DNA from: Porphyromonadaceae bacterium H1
Lineage (GTDB): Bacteria > Bacteroidota > Bacteroidia > Bacteroidales > Paludibacteraceae
Direction: 5' to 3'
DNA: 48,395 nt
Assembly: GCA_001653155.1 (NCBI GenBank)
Contig: BDEJ01000077.1
Location: forward strand, 1-48,395
The translations under genes were made by a program, and so were the position numbers. Position 1 is the first letter of the stretch. Each line of letters begins with the position of its first letter. Positions 26,501 to 34,901 of this stretch are shown piece after piece. Below the pieces are notes generated by a model. That model searched no databases. It had not been told where the DNA came from and saw nothing but the letters and a program-made list of their open reading frames with translations.

Positions 26501-27184
26501 CTATCTGACTGGTTTTATTTTATTAAGCAGCGTCTCGAGATCTTTATCTTTTTCATTCATGTAGATCTGGTTGTGAAACTTGTCGAGCTTGCGCATTAAA
26601 TGTATGAGTATGCCCTGCTCTTGCATTGTTAAGTTTCCCGCTACTATTTTGGAGACCAGATTCATTTGCGGTAAGACGCTTATAATTTCCTTTTTCCCTT
26701 CTTCTGTTATTTGGACAATTTTGCTTCTTCTGTCGTTTTCGTCTTGAAATTGTTGCGCAAAACCCTTTTTTATCAGTCGGTTGATTATCTCCATGCCCGA
26801 TGTCTTTTCCATTACCTGAATGTCGATCAGCTCTTTCTTCGATAAGGTATCGTGACTGAGCAGGGTAACAAGGAAAGAGAACTCATCGGGCCCTTGTATT
26901 CTGCTATCCTTTAAGGCCTTCTTTAAATATACTTTTGCATGTCTGAAAAGGAGCGAAACCAGTATTGAAATGTCCGTGGCGCTCTTATCCGAGGCAAATG
27001 GACTGAAAACGGCTTCATTCTTTCCTCCGCTGATTCTGTTTCGTTGTGTCGAAACCTGCGGGTGCCGGATGTTCAGAAAACTGATGAAATCCGAAGTGCT
27101 TAGTAGCTCAGTCCTTCCTGCATTTTCTTTACTGTACTCGTCCAAGTATTCCAACAAATCAAAAATTATGTGCTTTACCCTCAT
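26501..27184 (-). CDS. MarR-family regulator, divergent from carotenoid operon
   Basis: A 227-residue winged-helix DNA-binding protein. The MarR core is in the C-terminal two thirds: a helix-turn-helix near 115-140 (TLSKKELIDIQVMEKTSGME) and the wing QDENDRRSKIVQITEEGKK near 147-165. An N-terminal extension of about 70 residues makes it longer than the usual 140-160. The start (ATG at 27184) faces crtB with 132 bases between. That orientation, and an imperfect palindrome over the crtB -33 region, suggest that it controls the carotenoid genes and possibly itself; this is inference. MarR regulators often respond to small lipophilic or phenolic ligands or to oxidants. Confidence 0.85.
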   Translation of the reverse strand: MRVKHIIFDLLEYLDEYSKENAGRTELLSTSDFISFLNIRHPQVSTQRNRISGGKNEAVFSPFASDKSATDISILVSLLFRHAKVYLKKALKDSRIQGPDEFSFLVTLLSHDTLSKKELIDIQVMEKTSGMEIINRLIKKGFAQQFQDENDRRSKIVQITEEGKKEIISVLPQMNLVSKIVAGNLTMQEQGILIHLMRKLDKFHNQIYMNEKDKDLETLLNKIKPVR

Positions 27185-27206
27185 AATCTCTAATTATATA
27201 CTTCGA

Positions 27207-27235
27207 CAAAAATACATTTTAGATATAAAAACAAA
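27207..27235 (-). promoter_or_regulatory. Probable promoter of marR gene
   Basis: Leftward TTTG (27235-27232) and TATTTTTG (27214-27207) separated by 17 bases, slightly shorter than the consensus 19-21. Confidence 0.4.
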
Positions 27236-27253
27236 GGGATATGGTCGGTTTCT

Positions 27254-27287
27254 GTACTTTGATTGTTCTTTTAATTCAAAATTGTAC
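27254..27287. promoter_or_regulatory. Candidate operator in marR-crtB intergenic region
   Basis: An imperfect inverted repeat: GTACTTTGA on the left, TCAAA then GTAC on the right, with a 3-base offset between the two inner and outer parts. It overlaps the crtB -33 box and ends at the -7 box, a good position for repression by the divergent MarR protein. Binding is not shown. Confidence 0.35.
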
Positions 27288-27295
27288 TATATTTG
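27263..27295 (+). promoter_or_regulatory. Promoter of carotenoid operon
   Basis: TTG (27263-27265), 22 bases, TATATTTG (27288-27295), 21 bases before the crtB ATG. The -7 box is a full match and the spacing is one base over the usual range. Confidence 0.5.
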
Positions 27296-27316
27296 TGGTC
27301 ATAAAAAGTAAGAAGT

Positions 27317-28153
27317 ATGGATTTATACTTGAATTTATGCCGTGAAATAGCCCGACTTGTAACCAAGCAATACAGTACTTCATTCTACCTGTCGAGTTGT
27401 TTGTTGCAGAAAGAAACCCGGGAAGCCATTTTTGCTGTTTATGCCTTTGTGCGTTTTGCAGATGAGATTGTGGACAGCTTTCATGATTTCGATAAGGAGA
27501 AACTGCTTCTGGACTTTGAACGGGATATGAAAAGATCTCTGCAGGAACGGATTAGTATAAATCCCGTGTTGAATGCCTTTCAAAATGTAGTGCATCGCTA
27601 CGGCATCCCTTACGAGTTGATTGATGCTTTTATGCAAAGTATGAAAGCCGACCTGAGCAAGCAGGTCTATAACACAAAGGAAGAAACAGAGAACTATATC
27701 TATGGCTCGGCTAATGTGGTGGGGTTGATGTGTCTGAAGGTTTTTGTCGCGGGTGATGAACTTGTTTATCAATCCTTGAAGAGCCCGGCGATGATGCTTG
27801 GTTCTGCCTTTCAGAAGGTCAATTTCCTGCGCGACTTGGGTGCCGATATGCAAGACCTGAAGCGTAGTTACTTTAGCGGCTTTCATGCCGGCGAATTTGG
27901 AGAGACTGAGAAAAACCTCATTATAGGGGAGATTCGGGAGGAGTTTGAGGCGGCTCGAAAGGGTATAAGCTTGATTCCCGGGCGTTCTAAATTAGCCGTA
28001 TTCACAGCCTATTGCTATTATAAGGAGCTACTTGCCAAAATCGCTTCGGTGCCGGCATCGGAAGTAATGAAGATGCGCGTGCGTGTAAGCGATTTCAAAA
28101 AGATTGTTTTGCTGATTAAGTCGGCTTTTATGTATAAATTCAAACTTATCTGA
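27317..28153 (+). CDS. crtB: Phytoene/squalene synthase family protein
   Basis: A 278-residue head-to-head prenyl synthase. It condenses two prenyl diphosphates (GGPP to phytoene for C40, or FPP for C30) as the first committed carotenoid step. The first Asp-rich motif is VRFADEIVDSFHD (about 46-58). The second is FLRDLGADMQDLKRSYF (about 170-186), with the typical NFLRDLxxD core. SANVVGLMCLKVF precedes it. First gene of an operon with idi (5-base gap) and the further carotenoid genes. C40 is favoured because cruF and a crtI-like desaturase accompany it, but chain length cannot be fixed from sequence alone. Confidence 0.9.
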   Translation: MDLYLNLCREIARLVTKQYSTSFYLSSCLLQKETREAIFAVYAFVRFADEIVDSFHDFDKEKLLLDFERDMKRSLQERISINPVLNAFQNVVHRYGIPYELIDAFMQSMKADLSKQVYNTKEETENYIYGSANVVGLMCLKVFVAGDELVYQSLKSPAMMLGSAFQKVNFLRDLGADMQDLKRSYFSGFHAGEFGETEKNLIIGEIREEFEAARKGISLIPGRSKLAVFTAYCYYKELLAKIASVPASEVMKMRVRVSDFKKIVLLIKSAFMYKFKLI

Positions 28154-28158
28154 AGTCT

Positions 28159-28689
28159 ATGAATGAGATTCGTGTAATGCTTGTAAACGAAGAGGATGAG
28201 GTCGTTGGCAGTATGGAAAAGATGGAAGCGCATCGGAATGGGGGCAGCCTGCATCGGGCTGTTTCTGTCTTTGTAACCGATTCGCAGGGCCGATGGCTGA
28301 TTCATCGGCGGGCTTTGGACAAGTATCATTCAAAAGGACTGTGGTCGAATACCAGCTGCAGTCATCCGACTCCCGGAGAAAACAGCATGGAGGCCGCCAA
28401 GCGTCGTTTGTTTGAAGAAATGGGGCTTAAAGCCGAACTTCGTTATCTGTTCCGTTTTACCTACAAGGCCGAGCTGGAATCCGGGCTTACGGAGTATGAA
28501 ACCGATCATGTCTTTTGGGCTGTTTCGGATGCAGAGCCTCGTCCGAATCCCGATGAGGTGATGGATTATAAATACATCGAATTCGGAGATTTGGAGCATG
28601 AATTGGAGCAGCATCCCGAATGTTTCTCGGAGTGGTTTAAGATGATTTATCAACAGGTTCAACAGCATATAACGAAAAACAATGCTTGA
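28159..28689 (+). CDS. idi: Isopentenyl-diphosphate delta-isomerase, type I
   Basis: A 176-residue Nudix-fold enzyme that interconverts IPP and DMAPP. The active-site Cys is C67 in SNTSCSHPTPGE, the same position as in E. coli Idi. The Nudix helix region AAKRRLFEEMGL follows, and TEYETDHVF carries the second catalytic region. Its place inside the operon raises DMAPP supply for carotenoid synthesis. It overlaps cruF by 8 bases. Confidence 0.95.
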   Translation: MNEIRVMLVNEEDEVVGSMEKMEAHRNGGSLHRAVSVFVTDSQGRWLIHRRALDKYHSKGLWSNTSCSHPTPGENSMEAAKRRLFEEMGLKAELRYLFRFTYKAELESGLTEYETDHVFWAVSDAEPRPNPDEVMDYKYIEFGDLEHELEQHPECFSEWFKMIYQQVQQHITKNNA

Positions 28690-29335
28690 CAGGATGCTTG
28701 GTCGTTTGAGGGATCCGAAAGAGTTCAAGCGCTTTTTCCTCTCCTATTTCCTGGTGGGTGTTGCGGGCTTTGCTATCCCGTATACACATGCCCTTTTCAT
28801 TAAGCTTATTCCCTTTACGCTGATACTGAATTTTGCATTCTTACTGCTTCATCACCCGGGTAGACCGAAACCCACCTTGCTTATTGTATCCGTGCTTATT
28901 TTTCTTTCGGGTATCGCTGTCGAAATAGCGGGAGTACAAACAGGTTTGGTTTTCGGGAGTTATGCCTATGGTTCCGGCTTGGGGCTTAAAGTCTTGGGTA
29001 CGCCGCTGCTTATCGGCTTGAATTGGCTGTTTTTAATTTACACAAGCTCGGCTTTTGTTCATAGCGAAAGAATACCCAAGTTTATACTGATTGTCTTGCG
29101 TTCTTTGACGATGCTTGCTTACGATGTTGTCTTGGAGCAGATAGCTCCCCGGATTGACATGTGGGCTTGGGAGGGGGGGCATATTCCTTTGCAGAACTAC
29201 TTGGCCTGGTTTCTTATCTCAATGTGCTTTCACACATTAGTTGAAGTTTGTAGAGTCAGAGTAAAAAATCCTATGGCAGGATTTATCTTTGGAGTACAGA
29301 TCCTCTTTTTTGTCGCATTGTATTTCTTGGTATAG
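28682..29335 (+). CDS. cruF: Carotenoid biosynthesis protein, CruF-like 1',2'-hydratase
   Basis: A 217-residue integral membrane protein with six to seven hydrophobic segments, of the CruF/CYP-independent hydratase family (DUF422). Visible family marks are ILSGIAVEIAGVQTGLVFG, then YAYGSGLGLKVLGTPLLIGLNW, and DVVLEQIAPRIDMWAWEGG. Family members add water at the 1',2' double bond of acyclic carotenoid ends, producing the tertiary hydroxyl that is later glycosylated. This is consistent with the following acyltransferase and glycosyltransferase and with the absence of a cyclase. Confidence 0.88.
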   Translation: MLDRMLGRLRDPKEFKRFFLSYFLVGVAGFAIPYTHALFIKLIPFTLILNFAFLLLHHPGRPKPTLLIVSVLIFLSGIAVEIAGVQTGLVFGSYAYGSGLGLKVLGTPLLIGLNWLFLIYTSSAFVHSERIPKFILIVLRSLTMLAYDVVLEQIAPRIDMWAWEGGHIPLQNYLAWFLISMCFHTLVEVCRVRVKNPMAGFIFGVQILFFVALYFLV

Positions 29336-29338
29336 AAG

Positions 29339-29959
29339 ATGATAGAGGCTCGTCATAATCCGTTTGTATATTCCTTTCTGTCCTGCTATGCTAAAATTAA
29401 AATCAGGAATAATTTCAGGGAAGTTGTCATGAAGGGAGAGGCCGACGTCAGCGGAAGATCCGTTCTGCTCTTATCCAACCATATATCCTGGTGGGATGGG
29501 TTCTGGGCTTTCTTTCTGAATGACAGTTTGTTTCGGAAGCATTTTTATTTTATGATGAATGAGACGGAGCTGAAAAAGAGAAAGCTTTTTTCGCAGGTAG
29601 GCGGATTTTCAATAGCAAACAGGGGTCGTTCTGTTTTTCAGGCGCTTGACTATGCTTCGGCTTTGCTTCGGCAGCCGGAGAATCTGGTGTTGATCTATCC
29701 GCAAGGCAAGCTCCATTCGGCGCAAGATCACGATTTCCGCTTTAAAAAAGGCATAGAGCGGCTAAATATTGCTGGCGACGAGCAAAGCAAGGTTGTCTTT
29801 CTGTTTCAACTTGTGGATTACTATCAACATCCCAAACCAACACTCTTTCTGTATTACGGCGAGGCGGATCCGGTAATTTACAGACAGAAAAATTACGAAG
29901 AACAGTACCGGGCTTTCTCGGAGAAGAGCCTTTTGGAACATAAAAAAATTGTTGTATGA
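29339..29959 (+). CDS. PlsC-type acyltransferase, likely carotenoid glycoside acyltransferase
   Basis: A 206-residue member of the lysophosphatidic acid acyltransferase family. The HX4D catalytic motif is NHISWWD (about 45-51), and the substrate motif is YPQGKLHS (about 121-128, in place of the usual FPEGTRS). It has no long membrane anchor. It lies 3 bases after cruF and overlaps the glycosyltransferase start by 4 bases. By context it plays the role of CruD (or CrtO of staphyloxanthin synthesis): esterifying the sugar of a carotenoid glycoside with a fatty acid. A general phospholipid role cannot be excluded. Confidence 0.8.
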   Translation: MIEARHNPFVYSFLSCYAKIKIRNNFREVVMKGEADVSGRSVLLLSNHISWWDGFWAFFLNDSLFRKHFYFMMNETELKKRKLFSQVGGFSIANRGRSVFQALDYASALLRQPENLVLIYPQGKLHSAQDHDFRFKKGIERLNIAGDEQSKVVFLFQLVDYYQHPKPTLFLYYGEADPVIYRQKNYEEQYRAFSEKSLLEHKKIVV

Positions 29960-31050
29960 TTTATTTGGCACTGGTCGTATTACTTTGGGCGGCGCTACAG
30001 GCTCTGGTGGCCTTGTCGAATTATTTGTTCCGTGTTGATTATACTCGCTTTTCAACTCGGGAGCAAGCTTTGCTGTCTGTAATTATTCCGGCAAGAAACG
30101 AGGAAGAGAACATCGCCAAGCTGCTGGACGACTTGCGTGAACAGGCCTATCGGAATTTGCAAATAATCGTAATGGATGATAATTCAAGCGATAAAACGCC
30201 GGAAATTATTGCGGCTTGTGCTGTGAGAGACAAGCGTATTCGGGTCCACAGGCTTGATGACGAACCTTCGGATACTTGGCTCGGGAAAAATCGTGCCTGC
30301 TTCGAAGCAGCCAAATATGCCCAAGGGCGGTATTTATTATTTCTGGATGCCGATGTACGTATCGGCAAGAATGCTTTGGAGTCGATTATGGGCTATTTTT
30401 GTAAAGAAGAGCTTAGTTTTCTCTCCGTCTTTCCGAAGCAGGTATTGAACAAGGAAACTGTTTACGTAACACCTATCATGAACTATGTCTTGCTCAGTTT
30501 CTTGCCTCTGTTCTTGGTGCGTCGTTCGGGTTTCAGCTCCTTATCGGCTGCCAATGGGCAATTTATGCTCTTCGACGCTCAGGCGTATCGCGCATTCGAG
30601 CCTCATCGTTTGTTTCGTTCGGAGAAAGCGGAAGATATTAAGATTGCCCGCTTTATGAAGGCTAAAGCTTTTCGGACTGCCTGTTTGCTTGGGCGCGACG
30701 GCATTTCCTGTACGATGTACCGTAGCTACAAGGAAGCAATAGCCGGATTCTCGAAAAATATTGTCGCTTTTTTTGGAAATTCCTTCTTTATCGCTATACT
30801 TGCATGGTCGATGGCTTTTTTCGGAGCTCTTATTATGCTCGTTGCAGCACCGCTGCATTGGGTGTTGGCCTACTTGCTCATGTTGTTGCTTAACATCGCT
30901 TGTATCTCATCGGCAAGCGAACAGCCTGTCGGGCGGAATATCTTGCTATATTATGTACAGATATGTAATATGGGTCTTTTGATTTTCAAATCATTACGTT
31001 TTAAAATAACCAAAAGCTACCGGTGGAAAGAAAGAAATATATCATATTGA
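29956..31050 (+). CDS. cruC: GT2 glycosyltransferase, CruC/CrtQ-like carotenoid glycosyltransferase
   Basis: A 364-residue family 2 glycosyltransferase. It has an N-terminal hydrophobic segment (about 2-22), the GT-A fold start LLSVIIPARNEEENI (about 37-50), VMDDNSSDKT, the DXD motif in LFLDADVRIG (about 126-135), and the acceptor-side motif KAEDIKIARFMK. The C-terminus has two to three membrane helices (about 270-340). This arrangement matches glycosyltransferases in carotenoid operons (CruC of green sulfur bacteria, CrtQ of staphylococci), which attach a hexose to the hydroxyl or carboxyl end group. It overlaps the next gene by 28 bases. Confidence 0.85.
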   Translation: MIYLALVVLLWAALQALVALSNYLFRVDYTRFSTREQALLSVIIPARNEEENIAKLLDDLREQAYRNLQIIVMDDNSSDKTPEIIAACAVRDKRIRVHRLDDEPSDTWLGKNRACFEAAKYAQGRYLLFLDADVRIGKNALESIMGYFCKEELSFLSVFPKQVLNKETVYVTPIMNYVLLSFLPLFLVRRSGFSSLSAANGQFMLFDAQAYRAFEPHRLFRSEKAEDIKIARFMKAKAFRTACLLGRDGISCTMYRSYKEAIAGFSKNIVAFFGNSFFIAILAWSMAFFGALIMLVAAPLHWVLAYLLMLLLNIACISSASEQPVGRNILLYYVQICNMGLLIFKSLRFKITKSYRWKERNISY

Positions 31051-31760
31051 GTTTTGTTTTGTTGTTATTCCCTACTTTCGTTTGGAGCGCTAAAAACTAC
31101 AAGGAAGAAATCTATAAAGCCTATATCGACGGCGATATGGAACGGTGGAAGCTCTTGCTGGAAGATATGGATGCTCAAGCTTCAGTCCTGACTGTATCTA
31201 TCGAGGATATGATTAATTATCAGTACGGTTACATCGGTTGGTGCGTGGGGGTAGGTAGAAAAACAGAAGCTAAGAGATGGCTTGATAAACTTGAGCCTTT
31301 GCTGGAGAGTTTAGAGAAACAGCAGACCAGGCCGGCGCTTGTGGGGGCATACAGAGCTGCGGTGATTGGCTTCAAAATAGGCTTGGATACTTACAAAGCG
31401 CCTTTTATCGGCCCTAAAAGCATTGAATATGCGAAAAGGGCCATGCGTTTGGATTCCGGAGAAGCTATGGGATTTATCCAATATGGAAACATCCTGTTTT
31501 TTACACCTTCGATGTTTGGTGGAGATAAGCCCGGAGCTATCGGTTATTATAAGGAGGCTGTAGCTAAGATGGAGGCAAAAGCTTTGCAGACACAGAAAAA
31601 TTGGAATTACTTAAGTCTCCTGGCCGTATTGGCGACAGCTTATTACGAGACCGGAGACCGGGAAAAAGCATTGCTTGTCCTTGAAAAGTGTTTGAATGTG
31701 GAACCGAATTTCAAATGGGTTAAGAACGAGTTGTATCCTCATTATAAAAATAAAAAATAA
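31023..31760 (+). CDS. Secreted TPR-like helical protein in the carotenoid operon
   Basis: A 245-residue protein of unknown function. It begins with a signal peptide (ERKKYIILSFVLLLFPTFVWSA) and is then alpha-helical with TPR-type elements: SIEYAKRAMRLDSGEAMGFI, then PGAIGYYKEAVAKMEAKAL, and REKALLVLEKCLNVEPNFKWV. The only suitable start is the GTG at 31023, inside the last 28 bases of the glycosyltransferase gene. The gene ends one base before crtI. Its fixed place between biosynthetic genes suggests a periplasmic role in assembling or trafficking the carotenoid, or an organising scaffold; this is inference. No enzyme motif is seen. Confidence 0.75.
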   Translation: MERKKYIILSFVLLLFPTFVWSAKNYKEEIYKAYIDGDMERWKLLLEDMDAQASVLTVSIEDMINYQYGYIGWCVGVGRKTEAKRWLDKLEPLLESLEKQQTRPALVGAYRAAVIGFKIGLDTYKAPFIGPKSIEYAKRAMRLDSGEAMGFIQYGNILFFTPSMFGGDKPGAIGYYKEAVAKMEAKALQTQKNWNYLSLLAVLATAYYETGDREKALLVLEKCLNVEPNFKWVKNELYPHYKNKK

Positions 31761-31761
31761 G

Positions 31762-33231
31762 ATGAAAAAAATACTGATTGTGGGGGCCGGACTTGGAGGT
31801 CTGACTACCGCACTACGTTTGGCAAAAAGGGGGTATCAAGTTGAGCTTGTGGAGAAGAATGCTCAGGCAGGCGGACGCTTGAATCAGATAAAGAAGGATG
31901 GTTTTACCTTCGATATCGGGCCCAGTTTTTTCAGTATGCCTTACGAATTCGACGAGTTTGCCCGCGATTGTGCTATTCGTTTGCCTTTTGAGTTTGTCGA
32001 ATTGGATCCCTTGTATTCGGTTAGTTTTCGTAATAATCCGAAAACCTATACTTTGTACAAAGATATCGACAAGCTGGCAGAGCAGTTTTCGGATGTAGAA
32101 CCGGATTTCAAACGGAAGATGCAGCGCTATCTGGATGCCTGCGAAGCGCTCTACAACGATACAGTGGATGTGGCAATCAAGACGAACTTCAATTCTCTGC
32201 CTCATTATTTTCTTTCACTCCTGAAAGTGAATCCCATACATCTTCCTACTTTGTTCCGAAGTTTCTGGGCCCAGATCGAAAGATATTTTGACTCCAAAGA
32301 AGCTCGTGAGATCGTTTCTCTTATTGCTTTCTTCCTGGGCAGAACTCCTTTTGATACCTCTGCCGTCTATACGCTTTTATCTTACATCGAATTCAGGAAT
32401 AACGGTTATCATAATGTAAAAGGAGGTATGTATCAAATTGTTACAGGCCTGTTGAAAGAGCTTGATAAGGCCGGAGTAAAACTGCATTACCAAGTGGAAA
32501 TTGATGATTTTGAGGAGAAAGATGGAAAGTTGATGGCCATGCTCGATACCAAGGGCGGAAAGTGGACCGCCGATGCCTTTGTCGTTAACTCCGATGCAGC
32601 CTTTTTTAGAGGACGCGTATTGAAAAAGAAAACATTCTCGGAAGCCCGGCTTCAAAAAATGGAATGGACTATGGGCTATCTTACCTTTTATATCGGTCTG
32701 AATGCTAAACTGGAAGATTTAAACCATCATAATTACTTCTTAGGTTCGAACTACAGAGATTATGCTCAACAGGTGCTGACGCAGGTTGACATGGCGGAAA
32801 AGCCTTATTACTACGTTAATGTGCTTTCGAGAAGCAACCCGGACTGTGCGCCGGAAGGTTGTGAGAGCCTGTTTTTTGTTTGTCCTGTGCCCAACTTGCT
32901 TCACAAGAAGGACTGGAGTGATAAGGAGCAGATTGTAGACGCTATTCTTCATGATTTCTCCGAACGGATAGGTCGGGATATTTCGCCTTTGATTGTTTCC
33001 CGCACGGTCTTTAGTCCGGTTGAATGGGAGAAGAACTTCAATCTTTATCAGGGAAGCGGGCTGGGGCTTTCTCATAAGATGCTGCAAATCGGAGGCTTCC
33101 GCCCTTCCAACAAAGACGAAGACTATCAAAATGTATTTTACGTGGGAGCTTCTACCGTTCCCGGAGCCGGATTGCCGATGGCAGTCATTTCCTCCAAGCT
33201 GGTAACGGAGCGGATCGTGGAGGCTTTTTGA
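31762..33231 (+). CDS. crtI: Phytoene desaturase (CrtI family)
   Basis: A 489-residue FAD-dependent desaturase. The dinucleotide motif is ILIVGAGLGGLTTALRLA (4-21), followed by GYQVELVEKNAQAGGRLNQ and the substrate-entry marker FTFDIGPSFFSMP. The C-terminal FAD motif is VFYVGASTVPGAGLPMAVISS near 460-480. It introduces double bonds into phytoene, giving lycopene if four are made. The open frame runs in from 31696, but the ATG at 31762 directly precedes the Rossmann strand and is correct. Last gene of the operon, followed by a hairpin terminator. Desaturation number is not readable from sequence. Confidence 0.93.
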   Translation: MKKILIVGAGLGGLTTALRLAKRGYQVELVEKNAQAGGRLNQIKKDGFTFDIGPSFFSMPYEFDEFARDCAIRLPFEFVELDPLYSVSFRNNPKTYTLYKDIDKLAEQFSDVEPDFKRKMQRYLDACEALYNDTVDVAIKTNFNSLPHYFLSLLKVNPIHLPTLFRSFWAQIERYFDSKEAREIVSLIAFFLGRTPFDTSAVYTLLSYIEFRNNGYHNVKGGMYQIVTGLLKELDKAGVKLHYQVEIDDFEEKDGKLMAMLDTKGGKWTADAFVVNSDAAFFRGRVLKKKTFSEARLQKMEWTMGYLTFYIGLNAKLEDLNHHNYFLGSNYRDYAQQVLTQVDMAEKPYYYVNVLSRSNPDCAPEGCESLFFVCPVPNLLHKKDWSDKEQIVDAILHDFSERIGRDISPLIVSRTVFSPVEWEKNFNLYQGSGLGLSHKMLQIGGFRPSNKDEDYQNVFYVGASTVPGAGLPMAVISSKLVTERIVEAF

Positions 33232-33252
33232 TTTTCTTTTTTTGAGCAAGAA

Positions 33253-33289
33253 AAAAACATCAACCTCCAATTTGGAGGTTGATGTTTTT
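33253..33289. terminator. Bidirectional terminator after crtI
   Basis: A perfect 18-bp stem (arm AAAAACATCAACCTCCAA) with a single T between the arms. The A-run on the left and T-run on the right make it work in both directions: for crtI (+) and for the lipoprotein gene ending at 33316 (-). Confidence 0.85.
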
Positions 33290-33315
33290 CATTGTGAGGC
33301 TGTCAGGCATTATTC

Positions 33316-34791
33316 TTACTTGTATTGGAAAAGTACAAGCTTGTTGTCCGATTTGCGTTTCATTGCAACATAAGCCAGCCCCGAAGGAGCAAAGCCGAGA
33401 TCGGCATCCTCGTCGCTTTCCGTATCGAACTTGTGAGGGGTTGTCGTCCATGTTTTTGTTTCGGGATCGACGAAGTTGCAAAAATACTTATTGTCTGATC
33501 CGCGGTAGATGACGTAAGGCCGGCTGGAGGCTGAGAATGCCAAGTCGTAGTAACGTGCACTTGAACTATAAAGCTCTATGGGAGAGGCATAAGGATTGAA
33601 TCCTTCCGTTCCGGGCTCGTGACGATGGATAACGAGTTGGTATTTTTCCTGCGTTTTTTCCATGGACATGACATAAACACGACCTTTCGCATCGACATTG
33701 AGGGCCAGATCGCGGTAGTTGGATTCGGTGGATTCGGGAAGCCTTAACTCTTCTTTCACAACTTTCCATTGCCCCTCTTCGTTGCAGGTGTATACGGATA
33801 CCGTCCCCTTGTCCTTTGCATAATCGTTCATAGCAAGATAGATGTTGCTCTTATGTAAAAGGCTGCGTACGACTTTGGCGTTGAGCTTATTGTTGTTTCG
33901 CACGGAGAGGGTTTGGTTGGCTGTCCATACATTAGCATCGAAGGTGTTTACAATCAGTTTTCTGTGTAGAGGAGCTTTGTTTTTTGAGTTGACCGCAAAA
34001 AGGTAGAGTTTACCTTTCGCGTCGAAAGTCAGACTGTTGTCCTCCATGGCTACTTCGGTAATGTTGGCCGTGCCGGCGTAAACCCATGCGGCGCCGTTGT
34101 AGTAGCGTACGCTGGAACGTTTTGCCGCTTCCTTACTTGGGTCGCTGTAGGCAACGTAGGGCTTGCCATCTTTGTCGAAGGTGAGGCTAAGTTCACTGGC
34201 TCCGTTTTCGGCGACGAGGCCTCCTACTTGTAGCCAAGCTCCGTTTTCAAATTTATAAAGCACGGGTTTGCGCTTGTCGCTGTCTTTGTTGTTTTGGGTA
34301 ATAAGAGCATAAGGCAGTCCGTCCACCGGATTGATGCGCATGGTAAAAGATGAGATTTCAACATCGAGGAGGCCGGCTTCTTGCCACACTCGATCGGCTT
34401 CGGCGGTAATGGTGACGGTGTACTTCGTATTGTTTGTTCCGTTGCTTACGATGTAGTCCACCGGGACAGTAAAGTCGTTCTTACTTACGCGGCTTTCCTG
34501 AACGAGGCCGTTTACTTTTACAACAGCTTTCGAATCGGTAGTCGTAAAGCGGGCTACCAGAGCGCTTTTCTCCACCTCCTTCGGCAAGGCTATGTTCAGG
34601 TTAGCTTCCACTGTCCTTACTTCGTAGTCCATGAAGAGCAAATCGGGATTGTCTTCCCGGTAGAATCCGAAGGATGCCAGTTTGGCTTCACCCGCTTTGG
34701 GGTTTTCCGGTTCGTTGGATTTACAAGCTACCAACAGAGCTAATACCGGCAGTAAACGCCAGAGTGTACGTAATAAAGTTCTTGTGTTCAT
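33316..34791 (-). CDS. Lipoprotein with Ig-like domain and predicted seven-bladed propeller
   Basis: A 491-residue predicted surface lipoprotein. Signal peptide with lipobox LLVAC, Cys23, followed by KSNEPE, an acidic stretch that fits surface export of Bacteroidota lipoproteins. Residues about 30-135 form an Ig-like domain of the DUF5018 type (ending NGTNNTKYTVTITAE). From about 150 seven repeats each start with a strand of the form xxYxxxx: LPYALITQ, KPYVAYSD, KLYLFAVN, NIYLAMND, RVYVMSME, RPYVIYRG, LAYVAMKR. Most units then carry a V/L-x-x-(Y/F/H) strand and a W. The pattern predicts a seven-bladed beta-propeller. The ATG at 34791 is used; the frame extends 11 codons further. It is downstream of the SusC/SusD genes and probably binds the ligand or a surface partner. 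Confidence 0.75.
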   Translation of the reverse strand: MNTRTLLRTLWRLLPVLALLVACKSNEPENPKAGEAKLASFGFYREDNPDLLFMDYEVRTVEANLNIALPKEVEKSALVARFTTTDSKAVVKVNGLVQESRVSKNDFTVPVDYIVSNGTNNTKYTVTITAEADRVWQEAGLLDVEISSFTMRINPVDGLPYALITQNNKDSDKRKPVLYKFENGAWLQVGGLVAENGASELSLTFDKDGKPYVAYSDPSKEAAKRSSVRYYNGAAWVYAGTANITEVAMEDNSLTFDAKGKLYLFAVNSKNKAPLHRKLIVNTFDANVWTANQTLSVRNNNKLNAKVVRSLLHKSNIYLAMNDYAKDKGTVSVYTCNEEGQWKVVKEELRLPESTESNYRDLALNVDAKGRVYVMSMEKTQEKYQLVIHRHEPGTEGFNPYASPIELYSSSARYYDLAFSASSRPYVIYRGSDNKYFCNFVDPETKTWTTTPHKFDTESDEDADLGFAPSGLAYVAMKRKSDNKLVLFQYK

Positions 34792-34901
34792 AATACTTCG
34801 TTTTTTTATGGATTGTTTGCGCAATCCGGGTTTTACATCGCTTATTATTATTGTTGTGTGTTTTTCCCGTTACGTTTTGCCGATTTTTTTACAGTGTTTT
34901 T

